This document shows, piece by piece, positions 36,733 to 48,035 of a stretch of 64,000 bases of DNA (within the stretch, counting starts at the first letter, position 1; each line of letters starts with the position of its first letter). Location: the NCBI RefSeq assembly GCF_035222485.1, contig NC_085925.1, positions 1,674,001 through 1,738,000 of the forward strand, given 5' to 3'. This stretch comes from Podospora pseudoanserina (lineage: Eukaryota > Ascomycota > Sordariomycetes > Sordariales > Podosporaceae). Both the position numbers and the translations under genes were made by a program. The notes under the pieces were generated by a model that was given only the letters and a program-made list of their open reading frames with translations, was not told the DNA's origin and searched no databases.

Positions 36733-39700
36733 ATGGATGACTATCTGGATAGCCCCATGGAGACGGAGGATGTCTTTCCCTGCAAAGGGTGCGGAGAGGT
36801 AGGTTTCGCCTCCGCCTTGAGCTCGGAGTCTTGGCCACGTCTAATACATGACAGATCCTCGAGGAGGGCAAAGCCTTTGAATTGGGTATGATGTTCCAAC
36901 TCTATAAAGGGGCTCGGATGGTGCTGACATTTTGCGCTACAGCTGGAAACCGATGGCATCTTGACTGCTTTCGTTGCAACACATGTAACACGCTACTCGA
37001 CTCGGATGCGAACCTGCTCCTGCTTGGAGATGGTTCCCTCATCTGCAACAACTGCACCTACAGCTGCAGCGCTTGCAATAATAAGATTGAAGACCTTGCC
37101 ATCCTAACCGGAGACCAGGCTTTTTGTGCAAGCTGCTTCCGCTGCAGGAACTGCAAGAGGAAGATCGAGAACCTGCGATATGCCCGCACATCACACGGCA
37201 TCTTTTGCATGAACTGCCACGAGTCCCTCATGGCAAGACGACGCAAGAAATCAAAAGCAGCAGCTCAAGCAAAGCAACGAGAAAAGGATGCGTCGCCCAT
37301 GATCACAGACAAGTCCCTGCCCGCCTTGCCGCCAAACGCCGTCCCTCCTATAGCGTTCTCGGGCGATAGGGCAACCCCCGACTCCGACACGCCTACCGAG
37401 CTGTCGCCGCGTCCTCGTAATGCGTATGGTGGCATCAACGAGTCGTCTTCGCGCAGCGTTTCGAGGAACGAGCTTTCTCCCGAACGAACCCAAGACTCTT
37501 CGAAAGAGCCATCGCTTGCGCCACCTCAGCAAAACTATCGGAACAACCGAAACTCAACCATTCTTTCTGGCGATATGAACATTGGAGATGGCGAAGGATT
37601 CTTCATCCCGGTAGCGCTGGATCCCAGCCCTGCCCCTTCACTGACGCCACAGTCCATGTCCGATACTTTTACCGACTCGAGCAGGAGGAAACAGGAGAGA
37701 GATTACTTCAGTGCACCGAAGCCAAGTCCATCCCAGGACAAGAGATCGGAATCCGCAGCATCCACGCCCCATATCGCTTTCCAAGAAAAGGGCAGACAAC
37801 CGTCGTCCGACTATGAAGTACCACAGTACGAAAGACCAGCGAGGAAGCTTTCGAAGCGGAACGGCAAACCCCAGACATCGCCAGGAATTGGCGAGGAAAG
37901 GAGGCCTTCGAATGGGAGGACACCCACAAACGATGAGTTCAAACTGCAGGACGCCCCCAAGAGCAAAAAGCTTGTCAACTCCAGGAGTAATTCTTTGTCG
38001 GGTGGTTCTATCGACGCTTCAGCTCCCACAAGACCACCGCCAGCACCGTCCAGAAAAAGGGAACCGCTTTCAAACACTGCGAACAACAACTCGCCGTCTC
38101 CTTCGAATTTGACTGAAAGAGTTACGCCTCCCCGAGCTTCTCAGGACTCCCGGTTGAGGGACGAAGATGCTATCCGGCCATCGATAGATTCACTGTCCAA
38201 CAGGTCGGATCTTTCTGGGCCCAAGCCGGTAGCGCGCAAAGAAGTACCACAGCCACCGCCTCGGAATGGCGAGCTACAAGTTCGTCCAGCGGCTCCCGAA
38301 CAAAAACTAAGCGACACCTACATGCAACCACGGGCAGCTCCACCACCGCCGCCGTCGCAGGCTGGGCAACGAACACCTAGGGGATCTGTGAGCTCAGTGA
38401 ATGAGGAAGGGAAGGTATCACCCAAGTTGCCGCGGTGGAGTGCTGGTGGCGACTTCAGCATGGATGAGGACATGGCTAGAATCCTTGGTACCGACGAGGG
38501 CTCTTCATCTATACTGCGCCGTGTGTCCAATGCCGTTCGTCACGGGCGACATAATAGTGCCGAAACCGCTACACACCAGGCGAGGGTCGGTCACAGCAGG
38601 AGCGTCAGCGAGACGACTCGAGGCACCACTTCGCCCCGTTGGCCTAGAACGCCAATTGCTGAAGACCCAACGAACGGTGGCCATGTTCCCGACATCAGCA
38701 GCCCGATCTCGCTCTCCGGAGCTGCCCATGATGATCCAATGTTCCTGAAGCGGCAGCTCAGAAACTCGGAGCAGCGCGTTGCAGAGCTCGAGCGACAGTT
38801 CAACACCGAGAAGGATCTCAAGAACTTAAACAAGAAACTTGTGGAAAAGAGAAAGACTGTGTCTGTTCTTGATACCCAGACAGAGATTATGATCCGGCAG
38901 CTTGAGGTTTTGGCCGGTTATGTGGAGCGGGCAAAGAAGACGAGCGAACCCCTGGATCCCCGGGAGCTGGAGGAGTCTGCCATCAAAGACTTTGTGCAAA
39001 AGCTGGAGAAGGTCAAGCAAAACATGACGGCAGCGATCGAGCAACTCCACGCTGAGCGGGATGACCTGCTCGAGGAAAGGAATCAAGCCATTGCCGACCG
39101 CGACCGCGCCCTTCTCGAGTTTGAGCAACTTTCGTCCAAGAATGCGCAGTTGGCTGATCTGAACAACGATCTTACACACCAAATCCAAGAGAGGTTCAAG
39201 CAGCAGATCAATAATGGTGATCTCAAGATGCCTCCAAATGGTCTTGGCATCTACAGCCATTCCAAGGGCTCGTCCTCGGTCAACTTGGATACCGCCAGCA
39301 TGCAGACTGGAACCACCCTCATGGGCACTGATGTTGAGGAGCCCATCCTTGAGGGCCCAACAGTGGTGAATATTCGCAAGGGTCAAGTCAAAAAGTTCAA
39401 CTGGAAAAAGGGGTCAAGCAAGGTTGCGCACAACATCACGAAGGGCATCAACCGTGCGGCAGGTGCCTTCCAGGCACAAGAAGGCAATCCTCGCATTGGC
39501 GCCCCTCAGACGCTGAACAGCGACAGCATTGGCATCCCGTACAACATGACGGTCGCTCAGGTCGAGTCACCAGTCACCACGATCCCGCCTCCACCGCCAC
39601 CTATGGGCGTGAACAGAGTCAACACCGACCAGCGTCAAGGTTTTGGCTTCTTTGGCAAGAAGCAGCAACAGCAGGCGATGACCAAGTCCCAGTCCATGAA

Positions 39701-40439
39701 CAATGTCCCAGCACCGGCAGCAGCCGAAGCACCAAGCACGTTGTTCGGATCGGAACTGGTCGAGAGGGCGGATTATGAACGCCGTCAGATACCCAACGTC
39801 GTCACGCGCTGCATTGAGGAGGTGGAGCTGCGGGGCATGGACATTGAGGGTATCTACCGGAAAACGGGCGGCAACTCGCAGGTCAAGATGATACAGGAAG
39901 GGTTTGACAAGAATGGGGACTTTGACATATCGGATCCCGACTTGGACATTACGGCTGTGACGAGCGTGCTGAAGCAGTATTTCCGGAAGTTGCCGACGCC
40001 GCTGTTGACGTTTGATGTTTATGAGAGGATTTTGGAGAGCAACAGTAAGTTTTTTCTTGGGCTCCTTACAGGGAGAGGTAAATGCTGACAGTGGGAAAAG
40101 CAATCCAAGACGAGAGCGAGAGGTGCGCGCACATGAGGAGGACGATTAATACGCTGCCGCCAAAGCATCGAGACTGTCTGGAGTTTTTGATGTTTCATCT
40201 TGCTAGGGTGGCCAGTAGGGAGAGGGAGAATTTGGTATGTGATTATTCTTGGTTTGTTTGCTTGAATGTGGTGGCTGACGGAGAATGTGTAGATGTCCCC
40301 CAAGAACTTGGCCGTGGTGTTTGCGCCGACGATTATGAGGGATCACAGTCTGGAGAAGGAGATGACGGACATGCATGTCAAGAATTTGGCGGTGCAGTTT
40401 TTGATTGAGAATAGTCATGTTATTTTTGGAGAGGCTTGA
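36733..40439 (+). CDS. rga1: LIM-domain Rho GTPase-activating protein (Rga1-like)
   Basis: Five exons inferred: 36733-36798, 36855-36885, 36943-40044, 40101-40234 and 40293-40439, giving 1159 residues. The first LIM domain is split by two introns: CKGCGE, then ILEEGKAFELAGNRWHLDCF and RCNTC; the second follows with CSACNNKIEDLAI, CASCFRCRNCKRKIENL and CMNCHES. Residues 150-640 are Ser/Pro-rich. A coiled coil spans about 645-780 (LRNSEQRVAELERQFN onward). The C-terminal RhoGAP domain starts VERADYERRQIPNVVTRCIE, has the catalytic arginine finger GIYRKTGG, and ends KNLAVVFAPTIMRDHSLEKE. The protein should switch off Cdc42/Rho GTPases at sites of polarised growth and septation. Yeast Rga1/Rga2 share this LIM-LIM-coil-GAP order. 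All exon phases are consistent. Confidence 0.93.
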
Positions 40440-41572
40440 GTGGGTGGGTGGTGAGAGGGGAAAAGGGAGAGGTGGTGGTGGGTTTGTTCTTATTTAGCGA
40501 CAAGGGAAGGAAGGGTGTTTGAAGTAGTGTTGTTGTTGCTATTGATTTTTATTTTTTTTACTTGATCCTACAGAGCCCCCCAGAAAAGGGGGGAGGACTG
40601 TTATGAGGAGTTTGTATATAAGCCGGCCCCTGCTTTGAGTCTGAGGAAAGATGGGTGTGGGGGGTGTTTCTTTCAATCTTTCTTGAGTCTTCTTTTTATT
40701 CTAGGACGTTTTTTAATGGGTTTCTCAGCCGGCATGGGCGAGCAGCACTACTTGATTAGCAGGCATGAGCATTGCGAGAGGCGTGGTTTGGGCTATCTAG
40801 GGGAGGGAAATATCACGCTAAATTTCATGGTCAACATGATCGTATCTCGAGAGTGACTTTGTCAACGTGCTCATGAATGCTGAGCGATATCAAATGGGAT
40901 CAATGAACCATATATATATAACTACACACTTTCCCCCTCCAAGAAAGGGGCTTCGGTACAACAAACGGGGTAGACATTCAAAGCAAACATGTAAAAATAG
41001 AATAAAATTCTCCTCCCCCTTCGCCTTTTCCCTCTCTCAGCCTTGCTAATAATATTGTCCCCCCCTCTCATCACAATGTGTGTAGGTGGCCAATCTTGTT
41101 GAGCCCCTCCAATTCATTCCCCCTCCCTTCCTCCCTCATACAAGTTCAAATTCCTAGGTAAACAATAGTCCATTAATGCAGGAACTTTTCGTGTCCTCTC
41201 CCTTCCCCCCCAGTCACTCCCTCCCATTTTCGGAAAACAGGCTTGTAGGTGAACAGGTTCTAGAAAAGTTCGTGCGTAGGTGTTTGTGAGTAGCGCGTCC
41301 GTGTCGTGTCGTTATAATAGCCTATTTCGCTCCTGGCTCAAGTAGAATGTTGCCCCAGTCCCTCAGAAAATCCCAGACGCGATTGAAAGTGAAGAAAATG
41401 AAATCGCGATAACGCCGTCGAAAAGATCATATATGCAGCCTTTGCGTTCCTCATAACAAGCGAAAAACCCAAGCCAGAGAAAACATCAATTAAGTGAAAT
41501 TAGAAGGTGTCCTGTCCTTGCCGAAAGAAACTGGGGACAAAGCTGTAAGATGACACACTGGATCGTCGAGAC
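40440..41572. other. convergent 3' spacer
   Basis: 1.13 kb between the stop codons of the RhoGAP and DUF2415 genes; AT- and pyrimidine-rich 3' UTR sequence without a gene. Confidence 0.6.
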
Positions 41573-44084
41573 CTAGCGGAATTCCATGCTTGGGAAAAGC
41601 TTCCGACTCAGCTTGTTGATGTGGAATTCGTACACGCCACTCTCGGCGCCGACAAACCTGTTGACAGACAGTCAGCATGAAGCCATAACAAGACACCCGA
41701 AAAGCACAACTTACAAGACCTCACCGTCTTCGCTCCACGACAAGCCAGCTGTGTCATAGGGTTCCGGTCGGATATGGGACGGCACAATGGACCCAAACAT
41801 GCGCCTCGTCGGGCTCTCCTCCAGCTCTCGCATCAGGTACGCTGCTCTAATACGCCGTTGCAGGTCAGTAAACGGGGCATCCTCAGAAGAGCTTGTGGTA
41901 GGGACATCCGCTGCGGTGAGCAGAGAAACAACAAGTTGGGGTGAGGGGCCGCCGTACAATGCCTCCACGTTGTCCCATCTGCTCGCAGAGGAAGCCGGGT
42001 TCGCGTTGGCCATCAGCCGCGCCACCAGCGCCCGCCGATCCGAAGTATCAATTCGAGAACCTGAAACAGGAGGACGCGACGAAAGGGGTGCTGCATACCG
42101 CCGTCTCTCTGCAATAAAGCTGCCGCCGGTGGCAGCAGCAGCAGTGTTGCTGGTACTGCTGTAACCTTCCCGCGCCGTGCGTGTCTGTTCCTCGCGCATG
42201 CGCAGGTTGTCGCGAAGCCGTTCCCTCTGGTCGCGAACGTTCCCAAGGAGATCGTCAACGGCACGAGAAACGCTCGCGCTACGGTCTCGTGTTCTCGCGG
42301 CACCAGGAGTCAAGGATGATCGTGAGCCTCGCTCAGCCCATGGGGATCTGCTGGTGCCCGCTCCGTTTCCCGCTCCGCTCCCAGCACCAGTACCAGTCCC
42401 CGTCCCCGTCCTCGATCCGCTACCGGTGCCGCTTTCATTGGCACCGCCGCTGTTCGATGTTGCCCTCGGAAAACTGGTCGACGACCCCCACCGTTCAGAG
42501 GCCCGCCGGCCACCCTCCACTGCTTCTAGGGCCACCATCTCACGCCTTCGGCTACCTTGAATGGCTTCCAGAACAACTGTCTCTTCAGGTGTTAGTGGTA
42601 TGTTGTATCTCTCCAATGCTTCTCGTACATCTGGTCTCCGGCCCTGCCGCTCGCCAGCCAAGTCCAGGGTGCTGGAAAAGTTAGAAAGGATGTCACCTCT
42701 CTCACGCCGGAATTCCTCAATCAGACGAGGGTCAATAGTGTCTCGGTCCACCACCGGCAAGTGCTCAAAGTCATCGTCCTGGTCCAGGTACAGAATCTGC
42801 CTCTTGTCAAACCCGGTACGAATGTCTGCGATGCCTACCCTGCCCCGGTCCTCGGTCCAAGCCAGCAGATCGATAGGGCCTGGCGCAAAGGCCATATCAC
42901 GCACGGCACCAAAGTCTTGGTTTGGTCGTGACGTGGTAAAAACAGCGCATACGGGATCGGCGGTTGCTACGTCAAGTGCCGCCACATCGAATACTGAGAT
43001 GGTTCCGTACTGGGTTCCCACCGCAAGATATCTACCAGTACTCGAGAAACACAGTGCAAAACTGCCCCTGTTGTTCTGTTAGTATACACTCAAAGGCTCA
43101 TGAATAAGGTTGGGTCTCGACCTGTTATCTGATCGGTCATCCTTGCTCTGGCTCTCCAACTGGATCTTTCTACATGGCGTCCACTCGTACAGCGGCTGGC
43201 CCGAAATGGAGAAGGAGATGCCTGCGGCTTGTGACTTCTTCAACCTCCTCTTGTGGATATAAAGATAGGGGTCGTCGCTAATGGCACACAGAAGCTGTCC
43301 GTCCGGGGAAATGACGGCGCGGTTCATAAAGTCGGGATACTTGATTTCGTCGAGTGTCTCCATGTTACACAGACTGGCAACAATAACGGTGCTATCGTTG
43401 TTGGCCAAAACGGCAACACCCTCGTCGTAAGCCCCCTTGCATGGCTTTTGCAATGTAGGTGTGAACCATAGAGTGATGCAGTTCACCCTATCTTTGCCAC
43501 AATGCCTGCTCCGAGCCACTGAATTTTTGCCAGCATTCGCTCGGGTTGATCGGGACATGTCCAGCGGCATCCCAGCAGCTCGGTCGCGCAGATGTAGTTC
43601 GAGGAGTGTTTCGATATCGTCTTCGGCGCAAGGCTCGTCGACCCGGAAGGCACTGAAGGCGCCCTTCTCGCCTCCACAGCAGATCCAGCCATTGCGCGCT
43701 ACCAGACACCTAGGTGGGAACGACAACCGTTTGACCGTCTCGGATTCGCCAGTCGTGGTGTTTAATCGTTGAACTGTTATGTGCCGCTCCCCCGCCACCA
43801 GCGGAAAGAAGACGGCATCTTGACCATGGACTCCAATAAGGGATCGCAATTGCCAATGCCTAGGATGTGCACAGTTGTATTAGACAGGTAGGACAAGGGC
43901 TGCTGGGGAAAAGACATTTGACATACTGCCACCGAACTGCAGTCCGATAGTGTCGTCGGGGCTTTGCTTGAATAAGATGCTCGGTGGAGTTGTAACTGCG
44001 GTTGCAGCCATCAGGTTAGCCATCGTCAAGCGCATTGTAGGTGTGTATTGGAGTTTGCCCTTACCCGTCGCGAGTGACAGCCAT
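41573..44084 (-). CDS. DUF2415 fungal protein (WD40-like)
   Basis: Five exons inferred on the minus strand: 44084-44065, 43995-43927, 43859-43122, 43067-41715 and 41657-41573, giving 754 residues. Splicing gives MAVTRDGYNSTEHLIQAKPR leading into HWQLRSLIGVHGQDAVFFPL, as in fungal DUF2415 proteins. The defining DUF2415 block is DMAFAPGPIDLLAWTEDRGR followed by VGIADIRTGF, with the characteristic DLL. WD-repeat-like segments (SFALCFSSTGRYLAVGTQYG, NRAVISPDGQLLCAISDD) suggest a beta-propeller. Residues 440-620 are low complexity with Gly/Thr and Arg/Ser tracts. The function is unknown to me. The third intron uses a GTCGAG donor, which is non-consensus, but has a good ACTAAC branch site, and the joined frame is coherent. 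It is divergent from the mitochondrial Hsp70 gene. Confidence 0.8.
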
Positions 44085-45343
44085 GGTTGCCGATGTCTTG
44101 GCGAGGATGTGCCACGGTGATGCGAACCATCAAATGGGGTGGTGGGCGATTTGGAAAAGCAAAGCAAAAGCAAGTGTCGCTGGCGATAATGGACAAGGTT
44201 GGGAGAGGCCTCTCAGATGACAGTCGTCATTGTCGAGAAGGCGGAGTAATTGCTTGGGTACGGGGTGGCTCGAGTGGTAAAAAGGCAAAGTTGAGAGGTC
44301 GAGGTCTGAACTGCTTGCAAGCTTAATGTTGCGTGCCGCTTGCTGCTGGTGCTGCTGCTTGTGCCTGTTGCTGCGTCGCGTAAAGTATAAAGGCCCCTCG
44401 CCACAATAGGTACAACTGACTGGAAGAAAGGCAAGCCCCACAAAGATGAGGGACGGCTGGCTGGGCTGGTCTTGGGGGACAGACAATAGGCATTAATAAT
44501 AATGATGAGAAGAAGATATACAACTATGGCTTCTTTAAATACAGAGTACTAATATTCTTTGGTTGCTGGCAAAAGCCCGCAATTACCGTTCACAGGGCCA
44601 AGTACAACTGTGACGCAATCATCACCTTGGATGGTCTCCAACTGAACCGCTGCCGACAAAACAATTGATTGCGGGCTCGGACCAACAGCAGACGAAACCT
44701 CGGGGCTGCGATTGATTCTCCACCGTTCTCCCGACTGCCGTGGACAAAGCTCCATTGCGGGTGAGCGGCTTCGGAAGGTGACCCCAGTCAGCCCGGCCCT
44801 GATCGTGAAAAGCGAGCGCCGTGCCGAAAAATAGATGGGTATCGCCGGTATCACCGGACCTTGTCCGCAACAGCTTGCTTCTCCTCCACACTGAAACTGA
44901 GAAACTGAGAGGGTAATCTCCAGCACCGGGATGGCAATCACGGCGGTTTCATATACCAACGAAAACAAAAAAAAAACAAAAAAAAGTTCTGCGTCAAATG
45001 ACTTGAAGAATAATTACACAATGGCTCGTCACGTGTCTCGCCGCCTTGTCCTCGTCTCCCCGGCTTTACGCGGGGGCATTTTCTCTAGAAATGGTCCGTG
45101 CTTTGCGGGTCCACCCGCTAGGCCGTGGGCGCTCTGCGAAATTTCCAACGCCTTCCAAGGTTCGATGACCGTGCTGCTCGAAATTTTTTGCCCAGTACAA
45201 AAGACCTTGCCTTGCCTTGCCGTCTTTTTTCCCTCCTCCCTGTTCCCCATCACCAATCCATACCCTCCCCCGCCGTCTGGTTTTTGCTTTCTGTTTCCTT
45301 CCCATCCTGTTCTCACAGGTTGTTTTGAATTGGATTCCTCAAG
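44085..45343. promoter_or_regulatory. divergent promoter region of DUF2415 gene and mitochondrial Hsp70
   Basis: 1.26 kb between start codons. A TTCTCTAGAA motif near 45080 resembles a gapped heat-shock half-site pair, but spacing is not canonical. An A-rich run lies at 44967-44986. No gene is seen. Confidence 0.45.
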
Positions 45344-47538
45344 ATGATGTCCACTCGTCTTTCCCGCACTGTAAGTAACCCCGCATCATCCGGATATCTG
45401 CTCATCGCAAAGCTCCAAACTGCTTCCCAAGAGCTCGAACCACCCATGCCAGACCACGAATTGTGCTGACCAGCCATGAATACAGCTTCCCAGAGCTTCC
45501 ACAGTAGCTGCCCGTGCGGGTATGCTCAGGAGGACACCCGCCTTTGCCCAGAGGCGGTACGAGTCCACAGAGGAGAAGGTCAAGGGTGCCGTCATCGGTA
45601 TCGATCTTGGTGAGTTTTTTCTCCTCCCCGACGGCTACGTCAGCAAACGGTCATGGATGCTAACAATTCGACTCTCTAGGCACAACAAACTCTGCTGTCG
45701 CCATCATGGAGGGCAAGACCCCCAAGATCATTGAGAACTCAGAAGGTGCCCGCACCACCCCATCAGTCGTTGCCTTCGCCGAGGATGGCGAGCGCCTCGT
45801 TGGTGTGGCGGCCAAGCGCCAGGCCGTTGTGAACCCAGAGAACACCCTCTTCGCCACCAAGCGGTTAATTGGTCGCAAGTTCACCGACGCCGAGGTTCAG
45901 AGAGATATCAAGGAGGTCCCATACAAGATCGTCCAGCACACCAACGGTGACGCCTGGGTTGAGGCTCGTGGCCAGAAGTACTCGCCATCTCAGATTGGTG
46001 GCTTTGTCCTCAACAAGATGAAGGAGACCGCCGAGGCCTACCTCAGCAAGCCCGTCAAGAACGCCGTTGTTACCGTCCCCGCCTACTTCAACGACTCCCA
46101 GCGTCAGGCCACCAAGGATGCTGGTCAGATTGCCGGCCTCAACGTTCTCCGTGTCGTCAATGAGCCCACTGCCGCTGCTCTCGCCTACGGTCTTGAGAAG
46201 GAGGCTGACCGCGTTGTCGCTGTCTACGATCTTGGCGGTGGTACTTTCGATATCTCCGTTCTCGAGATCCAGAACGGTGTCTTCGAGGTCAAGTCCACCA
46301 ACGGTGACACCCATCTTGGTGGTGAGGATTTTGATATCTCTCTCGTCCGCCACATCGTTCAGCAGTTCAAGAAGGACTCCAACATTGATCTCACCGGTGA
46401 CCGCATGGCCATCCAGAGAATCCGCGAGGCCGCTGAGAAGGCCAAGATCGAGCTTTCTTCTTCCCTCCAGACCGACATCAACCTTCCCTTCATCACTGCT
46501 GATGCCTCCGGTCCCAAGCACATCAACATCAAGCTTTCCCGTGCTCAGCTCGAGTCCATGATGGATCCCCTTATCAAGCGCACCGTTGAGCCCGTCCGAA
46601 AGGCTCTCAAGGATGCCAACCTCCAGGCCAAGGACATCCAGGAGGTTATCCTCGTCGGTGGTATGACCCGCATGCCCAAGGTTGCCGAGTCCGTCAAGAG
46701 CATCTTCGGCCGTGACCCTGCCAAGTCCGTCAACCCCGATGAGGCTGTCGCCATTGGTGCCGCCGTCCAGGGTGCTGTTCTCTCCGGTGAGGTCAAGGAC
46801 CTCCTCCTTCTCGATGTCACTCCCCTCTCCCTCGGTATCGAGACCCTCGGCGGTGTCTTCACCCGTTTGATCAACCGCAACACCACCATCCCCACCAAGA
46901 AGTCTCAGGTCTTCTCCACTGCCGCTGATTTCCAGACTGCCGTCGAGATCAAGGTCTACCAGGGTGAGCGTGAGCTTGTCCGTGACAACAAGCTCCTCGG
47001 CAACTTCCAGCTTGTCGGCATCCCCCCTGCCCACCGTGGTGTCCCCCAGATCGAGGTTACCTTCGACATTGACGCCGATTCCATCGTCCACGTCCACGCC
47101 AAGGACAAGTCCACCAACAAGGACCAGTCCATCACCATTGCCTCCGGCTCTGGTCTCTCCGACTCTGAGATTCAGCAGATGGTTGAGGAGTCTGAGAAGT
47201 ATGCTGAGCAGGACAAGGAGCGCAAGGCCGTCATTGAGACTGCCAACCGTGCCGACTCCGTCCTCACTGATACCGAGAAGGCTCTCAACGAGTATGCCGA
47301 CAAGCTCGACAAGACTGAGGCCGACCAGATCCGTGAGAAGATCACCTCTCTCCGTGAGTTCGTCACCAAGTCTCAGTCTGGTGAGAGCACCGCCACCGCC
47401 GCCGAGATCAAGGAGAAGACCGATGAGCTCCAGATGGCTTCCCTTAACCTCTTTGACAAGATGCACAAGGCCCGCAACGAGGCTGGCGAGTCCACCTCCA
47501 GCACCGAGGGCGAGAAGAAGGACGAGCCCAAGGCCTAA
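45344..47538 (+). CDS. ssc1: mitochondrial Hsp70 chaperone (Ssc1)
   Basis: Three exons inferred: 45344-45370, 45486-45609 and 45680-47538, giving 669 residues. The N-terminus is an Arg-rich, acid-free presequence ([20 protein letters not shown]) ending before [10 protein letters not shown]. The ATPase domain follows with [16 protein letters not shown], the phosphate-2 motif [14 protein letters not shown] and the adenosine motif [27 protein letters not shown] and the interdomain linker [14 protein letters not shown] are present. The substrate-binding domain and the C-terminal lid follow, ending in an acidic [10 protein letters not shown] tail. The protein pulls preproteins through the TIM23 channel and folds them in the matrix; it also serves Fe-S cluster transfer. 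The second intron sits inside the GIDLG/GTTN phosphate-binding loop. A 533-codon antisense frame is a codon-bias shadow. Confidence 0.97.
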
Positions 47539-48035
47539 GCGTCTTCTGTCTCTTAATCACTATACCCCACATATTTTCCTTTCACATGTCTGATTAGGTT
47601 GGAGAGGCTACTCCAGTGTATTCTTGTACTCATATATCTCGGTTTTTCGGAGGCTCGCGAGGCTTATCCGGTGTGTTTATTCATGCAGACGGCGGATGGC
47701 GTTTTGAGCATCAAAAAACTTTGGCCTGCTTTTGATTTTTTTCACTTGGGGGCAGGAATCATCTTACGAATTCTGACGACTAAGATGGGGTCGGGAAATG
47801 GGACGGGAAATTGAGGGAAGGGGTTTTCCCTCTCGGATCACAAAACAAAGAGGGTCGCATTGTGTGTATTTGTATATACACGGTCCACACACGATACCAT
47901 CACAATATAATTGGGAAATCCCCCCTCATATGTACATTAGTTGTTATGGTTTGGAAATGAATGAAGAGAGTTTTCGAATACCAAGTTTTCCACGCGCGAG
48001 TTTTGTGTGTTTTCTGTCATGTCGTCTTGGTGTGT
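47539..48035. other. convergent 3' spacer
   Basis: 497 bp: Hsp70 3' UTR and the tail of the multicopper oxidase locus. No gene is seen. Confidence 0.6.

Noticed and set aside
44260-44320. tRNA-like A-box (TGGCTCGAGTGGT) near 44265
   Set aside because: No matching B box (GGTTCRANNCC) or cloverleaf at the right distance.
45865-47466. 533-codon open frame antisense to mitochondrial Hsp70
   Set aside because: Same codon-bias effect; low-complexity Leu/Gly/Asp composition.
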